Part shown: positions 54,036 to 61,664 of the stretch, one piece after another
Layout: each line of letters starts with the position of its first letter
Numbering within the stretch: position 1 is the stretch's first letter
DNA from: Feifania hominis
Lineage (GTDB): Bacteria; Bacillota; Clostridia; Oscillospirales; Feifaniaceae
Length of the DNA: 64,000 nucleotides
NCBI RefSeq assembly: GCF_014384765.1
Contig: NZ_JACRSP010000004.1
Location: 124,001-188,000, forward strand
Direction of reading: 5' to 3'
The notes under the pieces: generated by a model
Seen by the model: only the letters and a program-made list of their open reading frames with translations
What the model was told of the DNA's origin: nothing
Databases searched by the model: none
Program-made: the position numbers and the translations under genes

Positions 54036-54063
54036 AAAGCGCCCGGCTGCTGCCGGGCGCTTT
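54036..54063 (+). terminator. Terminator after the MATE gene
   Basis: 12-bp perfect stem (54036-54047 with 54052-54063), followed by T-rich sequence. Confidence 0.88.
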
Positions 54064-54110
54064 TCTTTATGAACCGTGTCAATTCCCGCCGTTTCGGCGG
54101 GGCAAATTTT

Positions 54111-55736
54111 TCAGCCCTGCAGTCCTGCAAGACCGCGGCGGAAAGCCTCCAGCGTCTCGGGGGTCTCGTCGAGCCAGTAGGGGCGTGCCGCCGTACCCTC
54201 GCGGCCGGGCCGGGTATCAAAGTCCGCATAGTGGAACCAGACCGCCGCCTTGATGTTCGGAAAGGTCTTCAGATCGGCAAACATCTCGGTGATCCACCGC
54301 GCCTTGTCTCCGCCAAAGGAACTCGAGGAGAACTCGGTGATGATCCAGGGGAATTTGCCGAAGACAGGCTCATAGCTGCGGTTGAGTGCGCGGTAGATCC
54401 GCTCAAAGGAGCGCCACACCTCGCCGGTCTCGGCGTTGTAGTAGGTGCCGGTGTTGTAGCCGGTCAGGCCGATCATCTGCACATACTCATCACCCGGGTA
54501 GTAGCACAGAAAGTTGTTCCACTTGTTCGGCGGGTAGTTGTTGTCGTTGGGATTGAAGACCCAGATGGCGTTTGTGACGCCCTCCTGCTCAAAGATGCGG
54601 TAGAAGCGCTGCCACACGCTGCGGTAGAGCTCGGGATCGCCGAGGGTGACGATGCCGCTGTAGCTGGTCCAGTCGCTGTTCATCTCGTTGTTGAGCCGGA
54701 AGAGCAGCGGCCGCCCAAAGGCCTTGATGTTCTGCGCGAGCGCGCGAATCTGCCCGTCAAGACGGCCGTCGGCAAGATCAAACATGGGGGTGTAGCCGAA
54801 GATGTCCTCGTTGTTCTGAGCCGAAACCTGAATGGTCAGTTCCACCGTCTTGCCGAGCTCGGCCGCTTTCTCCATAGCGGCCATGGGAAAGGGCATGTGG
54901 AGCTGGCTGTAGATCAGCGAGATTTCAAAGCGGTAGTCGAGGCGCTCCTCCAGAGACAGAAGTTCGCCCTCATCGACATTCACCTGCAGCGGGGAGGAGA
55001 AGATGCCGAAGTCCACGCCGTCCGACTCGAGGTAGTGCCGGTAGAGCGCGCGTGTGGGCTCGTCCCACTGGGCGGGCAGATGGGGCTCGGCTTCGCGGTG
55101 CGAATAGGAGAACCCCACAGGCTCGCTCGACCGATAGGTCTCAAGCAGCGCCCGGCAGCGGGGGAGAAAGGCGTCGTCCGCCTGCGTGCCGCGAAAGAGA
55201 AAGCGCATATAGTTTTGGCCGCCGGTGTAGAGATAGGCATAAGCATAGACCTTTGGCAGCCCATTTTCGGCGCCGGGCCGCTCGAGCGCGAGCAGATCAC
55301 ACCGCAGCCCGCCCACATCGAACGTCTCGTCACACAGCAGATTCAGCCCGTTTGCCGCGCGAAAGCCCTCGTGGGTGTAAAAGCGGTTCTGGTAGTAGTC
55401 GATGTAGCCCTCCACGTCCTCGTAGGGGGAGCGCTCACAGCTGACGGTGACGCTGTAGTCGGGCGTGTCGGCCTGTACAAGAAGCTGGCAGAGGGAGCAG
55501 TCAAACTGCGTCCCGGCGGGGAAGTCGAGTGTGTAGCCCTCGGGATAATTGACAAAGCGCAGCGCGCCATCCTCCTGCGCAGTCACGGTTTTGATGTCGT
55601 GGGTGCGCGGGCTCTTGTTCGTCGACTCAGCGCGCACGCCGTTTACGAAACAGTAGTCGGCGCGCGGCGCGCCGCCGCACCCTGAGAGAACGGTCAGGCA
55701 GAGAGCGCACAGCGCCAGCATCAGTATTTTTTTCAA
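54111..55736 (-). CDS. Lipoprotein with a GH26-like glycoside hydrolase domain
   Basis: 541 residues. Lipoprotein signal with lipobox LSGC (Cys20). Residues about 30-205 form an unassigned beta-rich domain. Residues about 225-540 resemble GH26 (beta-mannanase) TIM barrels: acid/base Glu351 in RLNNEMN, nucleophile Glu468 in WIITEFS. Not a standard GH26 sequence, so activity on mannan is only a hypothesis. Cell-surface anchored. An AAGCTA-N4-TAGCTT repeat (55755-55770) lies just upstream of the start. Confidence 0.7.
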   Translation of the reverse strand: MKKILMLALCALCLTVLSGCGGAPRADYCFVNGVRAESTNKSPRTHDIKTVTAQEDGALRFVNYPEGYTLDFPAGTQFDCSLCQLLVQADTPDYSVTVSCERSPYEDVEGYIDYYQNRFYTHEGFRAANGLNLLCDETFDVGGLRCDLLALERPGAENGLPKVYAYAYLYTGGQNYMRFLFRGTQADDAFLPRCRALLETYRSSEPVGFSYSHREAEPHLPAQWDEPTRALYRHYLESDGVDFGIFSSPLQVNVDEGELLSLEERLDYRFEISLIYSQLHMPFPMAAMEKAAELGKTVELTIQVSAQNNEDIFGYTPMFDLADGRLDGQIRALAQNIKAFGRPLLFRLNNEMNSDWTSYSGIVTLGDPELYRSVWQRFYRIFEQEGVTNAIWVFNPNDNNYPPNKWNNFLCYYPGDEYVQMIGLTGYNTGTYYNAETGEVWRSFERIYRALNRSYEPVFGKFPWIITEFSSSSFGGDKARWITEMFADLKTFPNIKAAVWFHYADFDTRPGREGTAARPYWLDETPETLEAFRRGLAGLQG

Positions 55737-55810
55737 ATCGGCACCTCCTGCCTCAAGCTACTGATAGCTTAAGCCATCCGGTGGGGGAAAGTCAAGCTTT
55801 CATATAGCGC

Positions 55811-55846
55811 AAGAGAGCCGCCTCCCCTCGGGGAGGCGGCTCTCTT
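55811..55846. terminator. Hairpin after csoR
   Basis: 16-bp perfect stem (55811-55826 with 55831-55846), directly at the csoR stop. A T-run is on the + side; on the csoR side the run is weak. Confidence 0.7.
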
Positions 55847-56113
55847 TTACGACTTTGTCAGCTTGTCGAGCAGCTCGGCGATCTCGTCGATGCGCTCGGC
55901 GTGGTTGCCGGTTGCCACAGCGTCCTTGACGCAGTGCTCCAGATGGGCGCGGATGATCTCGGCGTTGGTCTTTTTGAGAATGGAGGTCGTCGCCATGAGC
56001 TGGTTTGAGATGTCGACGCAGTAACGATCCTCCTCCACCATTTTGAGAATGCCGTCGAGCTGGCCGCGCGCAGTCTTGAGCAGACGGGTGATCTTTGCCT
56101 TGTCGGCCTGCAT
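55847..56113 (-). CDS. csoR: Copper-sensing repressor CsoR
   Basis: 88 residues from ATG 56113. Copper ligands C32, H57 and C61 are spaced 25 and 4 residues apart, as in the M. tuberculosis C36-H61-C65 set. All-alpha fold that binds G-tract operators and releases them on Cu(I). The ATG overlaps the copA stop (TGATG), and its GAGGAGG site is the end of copA, so it is coupled. GTG 56116 is an alternative start. Confidence 0.92.
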   Translation of the reverse strand: MQADKAKITRLLKTARGQLDGILKMVEEDRYCVDISNQLMATTSILKKTNAEIIRAHLEHCVKDAVATGNHAERIDEIAELLDKLTKS

Positions 56114-56328
56114 CACGCCACCTCCTCAATGCCGGTCACGGTGTAGCCGGCTTCGGTGACGGCGGCGGTGAGCGCTTCGTCGGACACGGCGGCGCTCAGC
56201 GTGACAGTCGCGGTCTTCGCCTCGAGGTCAACGCTCGCGCTGACGCCGTCGAGCGCACCCAGCGCCTTCTCGACACGGGCCGAGCAGTGACCGCAGGACA
56301 TACCCTCAATGTGCATGAGTTTTTTCAT
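56113..56328 (-). CDS. copZ: Likely free copper chaperone CopZ from an internal start in copA
   Basis: 71-residue HMA domain with GMSCGHC. Internal ATG at 56328, with AGGAGGG at 56340-56334, 5 bases upstream, a far stronger site than needed inside a reading frame. It would deliver Cu(I) to CopA or CsoR. The same residues are also the C-terminus of CopA if the ribosome reads through. Confidence 0.65.
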   Translation of the reverse strand: MKKLMHIEGMSCGHCSARVEKALGALDGVSASVDLEAKTATVTLSAAVSDEALTAAVTEAGYTVTGIEEVA

Positions 56329-58701
56329 GGTTTCCCTCCTCTCCTGCGTTTCTTCTACCATAACGGGGCAGGCGGTGACGGCTGCCGCTGATGCGGCTGC
56401 CACGGCCTGCTGCCCGAGGGCGGTGCGGTATTTGGGTTTGAACCACTTGAGCCGCAGGGCGTTTGACACCACGCTCACCGACGAGAGGCTCATGGCCGCC
56501 GCGGCAAACATGGGGTTGAGCTTCCAGCCGAGAGCCGTGAAGAAGACGCCGGCGGCAAGCGGAATTCCGATGGAGTTGTAGAAAAAGGCCCAGAACAGGT
56601 TCTCTTTGATGTTGGTGATGACCCGCCGGCTGAGCTGAATGGCCGATACCACGTCGAGCAGATCGCTTCGCATCAGCACGATGTCGGCCGACTCGATGGC
56701 GATGTCCGTTCCGGCGCCGATGGCGATGCCCACGTCGGCGCGCGCGAGGGCGGGCGCGTCGTTGATGCCGTCGCCGACCATGGCGACGCGGTGGCCGCCC
56801 TGCTGCAGCTCGGCGATTTTGGCCTCCTTGTCCTGCGGGAGAACCTCGGCCACAACCGATTTGAGGCCGAGCCGGCGGCGGATGGCCTCGGCAGTACGGC
56901 TGTTGTCGCCGGTGAGCATCACGACGTCGATGCCCATTTCGGACAGCTCGCCGATGGCGGCGGCGCTGGTGGGCTTGACGGTGTCGGCCACGGCGATGAC
57001 GCCGAGGAGCTGTGTGTCCTGCGCGAAGAAGAGCGGGGTCTTGCCGTCCTCGGCGAGTGCTTCGGCGCGGGCGTCAAACTCCCCGAGTGAGACGCCGCGC
57101 TCGCGCATCATCTTGAGATTGCCGGCAAAGCGGCGCGTCTGCTCCATGGTGACCTCGACGCCCTGGCCGGGGATGGCGGCGAATCCCGACACCTCGAGAA
57201 GACGCAGCGAGCGCCGCTCGGCCTCCTCGACGATGGCCTCGGCGAGCGGGTGCTCCGAGGGCTTTTCCAGAGAGGCTGCAATCTGCAGAAGCTGCGCCTC
57301 GTCGAATCCCTCGGCGGGGAGAATATCGGTGACGCTGGGCTTGCCCTCGGTGATGGTGCCGGTCTTGTCGAGTACTACGGTCTTGACTGTGTGGGCGATT
57401 TCCAGCGCCTCAGCCGACTTGATGAGAATGCCGTGCTCGGCGCCCTTGCCCGTGCCTACCATGATGGCGACCGGCGTCGCAAGGCCGAGCGCGCACGGGC
57501 AGGAGATGACCAGAACCGAGATGCCGATGGAGAGGGCAAACGAGAAGCTGTAGCCCAGAATCAGCCAAACGATGGTGGCGACGAGGGCGATGCCGATGAC
57601 GGCCGGCACAAAGACGGCGCTCACACGGTCGGCCATCTTGGCGATGGGCGCCTTGGAGCCGGCTGCGTCCTCCACCAGGCGGATGATCTGGGAGAGGGTG
57701 GTGTCATCGCCGACCTTGGTCGCGCGGCAGGTCAAGAAGCCGCCCTTGTTGACGGTGGCGGCTATCACACGATCGCCGCTGTTCTTTTCCACAGGGATGC
57801 TCTCGCCGGTGATGGCGGCCTCGTCGACGGACGAAAAGCCGTCCTCCACCACGCCGTCAACCGGTATCGAGGCGCCGGGGCGCACGAGGAACGTGTCACC
57901 GACGACAACCTCCTCCACCGGAATGACAACTTCTTCGCCGTTTCGAAGAACGGTCGCGGTCTTGGGCGCGAGATCGAGAAGCTTTGTGATGGCGTCGCTG
58001 GTGCGTCCCTTGGAGCGGGTCTCAAGGTATTTGCCGAGGGTGATCAGCGCGAGAATCATCGCCGCCGACTCGAAGTAGAGATCCATCACATAGCTCGCCG
58101 CGAGTTCCATGTCGCCGTGTCCCAGGCCGTAGCCGATCTGGTAAATGGCAAAGATGCCGTAGACCATGGCGGCCGAAGAGCCGATGGCGATCAGAGCGTC
58201 CATGGTGGGCGCGCCGCGAAAGAGGGTCTTAAAACCGTTTTCAAAGTAGGAGCGGTTGACATAGAGGATGGGAAGCGTCAGCAGAAACTGCGTCAGAGCG
58301 AACGTCATGGCGTTTTCCGTGCCGTGAAAGAAATGGGGCAGAGGAAGCCCCATCATATGGCCCATCGAAATGTAGAACAGGGGAATCAGGCAGGAAAACG
58401 AGACAATCAGCCGCAGCTTCATCGATTTGAGCTCGGCCGCCGTATGCGCTGCGGGCGACTGCGGGCTCGGTTTTTTCTCGCCTTTCTGAAAGGCGGGCGA
58501 CGCGCCGTAGCCCGCCTTTGCAACGGCCTCGACGATGTCAGCCTCACTGAGCTTGCCGCCGTCAAAGGTGACGCTCATGCTGTTCGCCAGAAGATTGACC
58601 GATGCGCTCTCGACGCCGTCGAGCTTTTGCACGGCCTTTTCCACGTGTGACGAACAGGAGGCGCAGGTCATGCCGGTGACATTGAATTTTTGCGTGGTCA
58701 T
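56113..58701 (-). CDS. copA: Copper-exporting P1B-type ATPase CopA with C-terminal CopZ-like domain
   Basis: 862 residues from ATG 58701 (AAAGGAG site). N-terminal HMA (GMTCASC, residues 10-16), about eight membrane segments, CPC metal site near residue 399, DKTGT near 443, and GDGIND near 642. A second HMA at 792-862 has GMSCGHC. Most relatives have a separate copZ gene here; in this gene it is in frame with no stop. Exports Cu(I) from the cytosol. First gene of the leftward copA-csoR operon. Confidence 0.92.
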   Translation of the reverse strand: MTTQKFNVTGMTCASCSSHVEKAVQKLDGVESASVNLLANSMSVTFDGGKLSEADIVEAVAKAGYGASPAFQKGEKKPSPQSPAAHTAAELKSMKLRLIVSFSCLIPLFYISMGHMMGLPLPHFFHGTENAMTFALTQFLLTLPILYVNRSYFENGFKTLFRGAPTMDALIAIGSSAAMVYGIFAIYQIGYGLGHGDMELAASYVMDLYFESAAMILALITLGKYLETRSKGRTSDAITKLLDLAPKTATVLRNGEEVVIPVEEVVVGDTFLVRPGASIPVDGVVEDGFSSVDEAAITGESIPVEKNSGDRVIAATVNKGGFLTCRATKVGDDTTLSQIIRLVEDAAGSKAPIAKMADRVSAVFVPAVIGIALVATIVWLILGYSFSFALSIGISVLVISCPCALGLATPVAIMVGTGKGAEHGILIKSAEALEIAHTVKTVVLDKTGTITEGKPSVTDILPAEGFDEAQLLQIAASLEKPSEHPLAEAIVEEAERRSLRLLEVSGFAAIPGQGVEVTMEQTRRFAGNLKMMRERGVSLGEFDARAEALAEDGKTPLFFAQDTQLLGVIAVADTVKPTSAAAIGELSEMGIDVVMLTGDNSRTAEAIRRRLGLKSVVAEVLPQDKEAKIAELQQGGHRVAMVGDGINDAPALARADVGIAIGAGTDIAIESADIVLMRSDLLDVVSAIQLSRRVITNIKENLFWAFFYNSIGIPLAAGVFFTALGWKLNPMFAAAAMSLSSVSVVSNALRLKWFKPKYRTALGQQAVAAASAAAVTACPVMVEETQERRETMKKLMHIEGMSCGHCSARVEKALGALDGVSASVDLEAKTATVTLSAAVSDEALTAAVTEAGYTVTGIEEVA

Positions 58702-58725
58702 GGTTCTGCTCCTTTCTAATACCAC

Positions 58726-58743
58726 TACACCCCCCTGGGGTAT
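58726..58743 (-). promoter_or_regulatory. CsoR-type G-tract operator
   Basis: ATACCCC-AG-GGGGTGT-type palindrome reading leftward, close to the known CsoR consensus. It lies just downstream of the copA promoter, where CsoR would block transcription until copper binds. Confidence 0.75.
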
Positions 58744-58751
58744 CTGAAACA

Positions 58752-58780
58752 ATAATAACAGCAGCAGTAGTATTTGTCAA
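58752..58780 (-). promoter_or_regulatory. Promoter of the copA-csoR operon
   Basis: Leftward: TTGACA (58780-58775), 17-base spacer, TATTAT (58757-58752). Confidence 0.8.
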
Positions 58781-58792
58781 GAGCCCATTTTC

Positions 58793-59003
58793 TATAACGA
58801 GCGAAGCGAGTTTCATAAAACAAAACATCTAAGGGAGGGAGCGCCCTCTGCGACCGACCCATTTTATATGTAATTGTTTTTTATAACGAGCGAAGCGAGT
58901 TTCATAAAACAAAACATCTAAGGGAGGGAGCGCCCTTAGCGACCGACCCGTTTTATATGTAATTGTTTTTTATAACGAGCGAAGCGAGTTTCACAAAACA
59001 AAG
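58793..59003. repeat. 89-bp tandem repeat (2.4 copies)
   Basis: Units begin at 58793, 58882 and 58971 (period 89; the last is partial, about 33 bases). The units differ by only a few bases. Each has a TATAACGAGCGAAGCG start, a GGGAGGGAGCGCCCT hairpin-like part and an AT-rich end. It abuts the copA promoter. No gene is seen in 58781-59098. It is unlike the 98-bp repeat family. Confidence 0.9.
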
Positions 59004-59060
59004 ATTCTGACAGAGCAACCCCGCTAAGGCTGACTGCTTTTACAGCTTTGCGCAGGGACA

Positions 59061-59089
59061 AAAAGCCCCGCCACAGCGGCGGGGCTTTT
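59061..59089. terminator. Terminator after pepD (first copy)
   Basis: 12-bp perfect stem (59061-59072 with 59078-59089) with an A-run on the left that reads as T leftward. Past the stop of the leftward pepD. Confidence 0.88.
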
Positions 59090-59098
59090 CAAGAGCAG

Positions 59099-60544
59099 CT
59101 ACCGACTCCTCTTTAACACTTCGCAGACGAGATCGTAAAGATGCGCGATCGAGCGAACGCTGACCCGCTCGTGCACGGAGTGCACGCCCTGCAGGTCGGG
59201 CCCCGTGGAAATTGCGTCCAGTCCGGGGATGCGATCGACAAACAGGCCACATTCAAGTCCCCCGTGAGAGGCGACGACGCGGCCCTCCCGGCCGCTGATA
59301 TCGCGGTAGGCCGAGAGGATGAGCTCACGCAGAGCGGAGCTCTTGGCGTACTGCCAGCCGGGATAGTCGCTGCGTTCGGCCACGCTGCCGCCTGCGGATT
59401 CAACGGCGGCGCGCACGCGCTGCACCATCATCGCTTTCTGCGATGCGATGCAGGAGCGGATGGAACAGGTGAAGCGCAGACCATCCGGCTCGAGACAGAC
59501 GAAGCTGAAATTGAGCGAAGTCTGAACCAATCCGGGAAACTCCATGCTCATCGCCTGTACGCCGTGTGGCAGCCCGAGCAGAAGATGGAGCGCGCGGGAA
59601 GTGTCGCGCACGCTCAGCGCGTCGGATGGCGCCGCGGCGTTCCAGCTCAGAGAAAGCTCCGGCTCGCAGGCCCACTCGTTTTTGAGCACGCCGCCAAACG
59701 ACGCGAGAAATTGTTCCAGCGCCTGTGCCTGCTCATGAGGAACCGCTATTTTAGCGCGGCAGCTGGGGCTGATGACATTGTCGAACTGGCCGCCGTGGAT
59801 ATCGCATAGCCGCAGCAGGGGAATTTGCTCCATCGCCGAGTAGAGCACACGGACCATCAGCGGATTGGCGCTGGCGCGCCCCTTGTCGATGTCGGCGCCG
59901 GAGTGTCCGCCGATCAGCCCGTCGAGTACAATCTCATAGCAGCATTCACCATCGAGGGGCTCGCGCGCTGCCGCAAGCGCACAGTCGAGACTCACGCCGC
60001 CGGCGCTCGAGACCGTAAAGACGCCCTCATCCTCAAAGTCGAGATTCAGAAGCGTCCTGCCGCGCAGATCGGAGCAATCCAGCGCAAAGGCGCCGACCAG
60101 GCCGATCTCCTCATCGGCAGTGAAAACTGCCTCAATGGGTGGATGGGGCAGCGTGTCGTCGGTGAGAATGGCGAGAATGATGGCGATGGCGACGCCGTTG
60201 TCGGCGCCGAGGGAGGTCTTGTCCGCCCAGATCCACTCGCCGTCAGTCACGAGATCCAGTCCCTGGGTTGCCATATCCTTGGTGCAGTCCTCCGTCTTGG
60301 CGCACACCATGTCGAGGTGACCCTGCAGAATGATGGGCGCTGCACCCTCGTAGCCGGGCGAGGCGTCTTTCCAAATGATAACGTTGTTTGCGGCGTCCTG
60401 CCGGCAGCGCAGGCCGAGCTGCCGGGCATATGCCGCGCAGAGATTGCTCGCACTCGCCGTGTTGCCGCTGCCGCGGGGAACACGGGAGAGCTCTTCAAAA
60501 TAGGAAAAAACCCTCTCGGGTTTCAATCCTGATAAAATGGCCAT
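59099..60544 (-). CDS. pepD: Aminoacyl-histidine dipeptidase PepD (copy 1), M20 family
   Basis: Zinc dipeptidase of broad specificity. 481 residues. Metal motifs GHLDMV, LGADNG, DEEIGLVGA and a C-terminal HGGLECG. ATG 60544 with AGGAGG. Located leftward next to xthA (34-base gap), and paralogous to copy 2 at 61665. Confidence 0.92.
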   Translation of the reverse strand: MAILSGLKPERVFSYFEELSRVPRGSGNTASASNLCAAYARQLGLRCRQDAANNVIIWKDASPGYEGAAPIILQGHLDMVCAKTEDCTKDMATQGLDLVTDGEWIWADKTSLGADNGVAIAIILAILTDDTLPHPPIEAVFTADEEIGLVGAFALDCSDLRGRTLLNLDFEDEGVFTVSSAGGVSLDCALAAAREPLDGECCYEIVLDGLIGGHSGADIDKGRASANPLMVRVLYSAMEQIPLLRLCDIHGGQFDNVISPSCRAKIAVPHEQAQALEQFLASFGGVLKNEWACEPELSLSWNAAAPSDALSVRDTSRALHLLLGLPHGVQAMSMEFPGLVQTSLNFSFVCLEPDGLRFTCSIRSCIASQKAMMVQRVRAAVESAGGSVAERSDYPGWQYAKSSALRELILSAYRDISGREGRVVASHGGLECGLFVDRIPGLDAISTGPDLQGVHSVHERVSVRSIAHLYDLVCEVLKRSR

Positions 60545-60578
60545 AAAAACCTCCTGTGAGCCGGATCGACTCTGTCGA

Positions 60579-61346
60579 TCACGGTATTTGTTCCAGATTC
60601 AGCGTGAGCCCCACCGGGCAGTGGTCGCTGCCGGTGACCTCAGGGAAGATGGTGCTCTCGGCGACGGCGGGGGCGAGCCGGTCGGAGACGATGAAGTAGT
60701 CGATGCGCCACCCCGCGTTGTTGGCGCGCGCGTTGAACATGTAGCTCCACCAGGAGTAGGCGCCGGTGCGCTCCGGGTAGAGCAGACGGAAGCTGTCGGC
60801 AAAGCCGGACTCGAGAAGCAGAGTCATCTTCTCGCGCTCCTCGTTGGTAAAACCGGAGTTTCCGACGTTGCTCTTGGCATTTTTCAGGTCGATTTCCTGG
60901 TGGGCGACATTGAGATCGCCGCAGTAGACCACGGGCTTTGTCCGGTCGAGCTCCATCAGATAGGCGCGCAGGTCATCCTCCCACTGCATGCGGTAGTCGA
61001 GCCGGGTGAGCTCGCGCTTTGAGTTCGGGGTGTAGACGTTGACCAGATAGAACTGCTCAAACTCCAGCGTGATGACACGGCCCTCGTGGTCGTGTTCCTC
61101 AATGCCGAGCCCATAGCGCACCGACAGGGGCTCGACGCGGGTGAAGACGGCGGTACCGGAGTACCCTTTCTTCTCGGCGTAGTTCCAGTACTGATGGTAA
61201 CCCGGCAGATCAAGTTCGATCTGACCCTGCTGGAGCTTTGTCTCCTGAATGCTGAAGACGTCGGCATCGAGCAGGGAAAAGAAGCCCTGAAAGCCCTTGT
61301 TGATACAGGCTCGCAGGCCGTTTACATTCCATGAGACAAGTTTCAT
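60579..61346 (-). CDS. xthA: Exodeoxyribonuclease III
   Basis: AP endonuclease of the EEP family, base excision repair. 255 residues from ATG 61346 (GAGGAG site). Motifs: WNVNGLRAC, IQETKLQ, YCGDLNVAHQEID, and TGSDHCPVGL. Full length. Followed by pepD copy 1. Confidence 0.94.
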   Translation of the reverse strand: MKLVSWNVNGLRACINKGFQGFFSLLDADVFSIQETKLQQGQIELDLPGYHQYWNYAEKKGYSGTAVFTRVEPLSVRYGLGIEEHDHEGRVITLEFEQFYLVNVYTPNSKRELTRLDYRMQWEDDLRAYLMELDRTKPVVYCGDLNVAHQEIDLKNAKSNVGNSGFTNEEREKMTLLLESGFADSFRLLYPERTGAYSWWSYMFNARANNAGWRIDYFIVSDRLAPAVAESTIFPEVTGSDHCPVGLTLNLEQIP

Positions 61347-61410
61347 GTCGCATCTCCTCTGTGTTTTTGTATCCACGACGCGCAGGCGGTCATGGGATGG
61401 GGTCAATATT

Positions 61411-61583
61411 CGCCTTATAAGGGGCGAGAGCATGGCTGGAATTCCGTATAACAGCCGCCCTGCGGCTGTTATATCATGAGAACGTAGCGCTCTTGATATA
61501 ACGCGGCCATGTTTTCAGCCGCCCCGTAAGGGGCGAGAGCACGGCCTGAATTTCATATAATAGCCGCCTTGCGGCTATTATAC
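61411..61583 (+). repeat. Interspersed palindromic repeat, two copies head to tail
   Basis: Core GGGGCGAGAGCA-GGC-TGAATT, then palindrome 61447-61473 (12-bp arms TATAACAGCCGC), then GGCCATGTTTTCAGCC, CCCCGTAAGGGGCGAGAGC, and palindrome 61556-61582 (12-bp arms TATAATAGCCGC, 3-base loop). The core matches the rc of the 16.35-16.66 kb units. The 318-base region 61347-61664 has no protein gene. Confidence 0.85.
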
Positions 61584-61597
61584 CATATCTGTATAAA
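61569..61597 (+). promoter_or_regulatory. Possible promoter of pepD copy 2, -35 inside the repeat
   Basis: TTGCGG (61569-61574), 17-base spacer, TATAAA (61592-61597). The -35 is in the loop/arm of the last palindrome of the interspersed repeat. Confidence 0.45.
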
Positions 61598-61664
61598 TTA
61601 AAAAACTGGATTTTTCACGATCTGAAGCTTACAATAGAAAAAAACGCAAGTGAGGAGCACCGCC

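Noticed and set aside
58793..59003. CRISPR array
   Set aside because: Units are directly adjoining 89-bp copies without unique spacers, and no cas genes are present.
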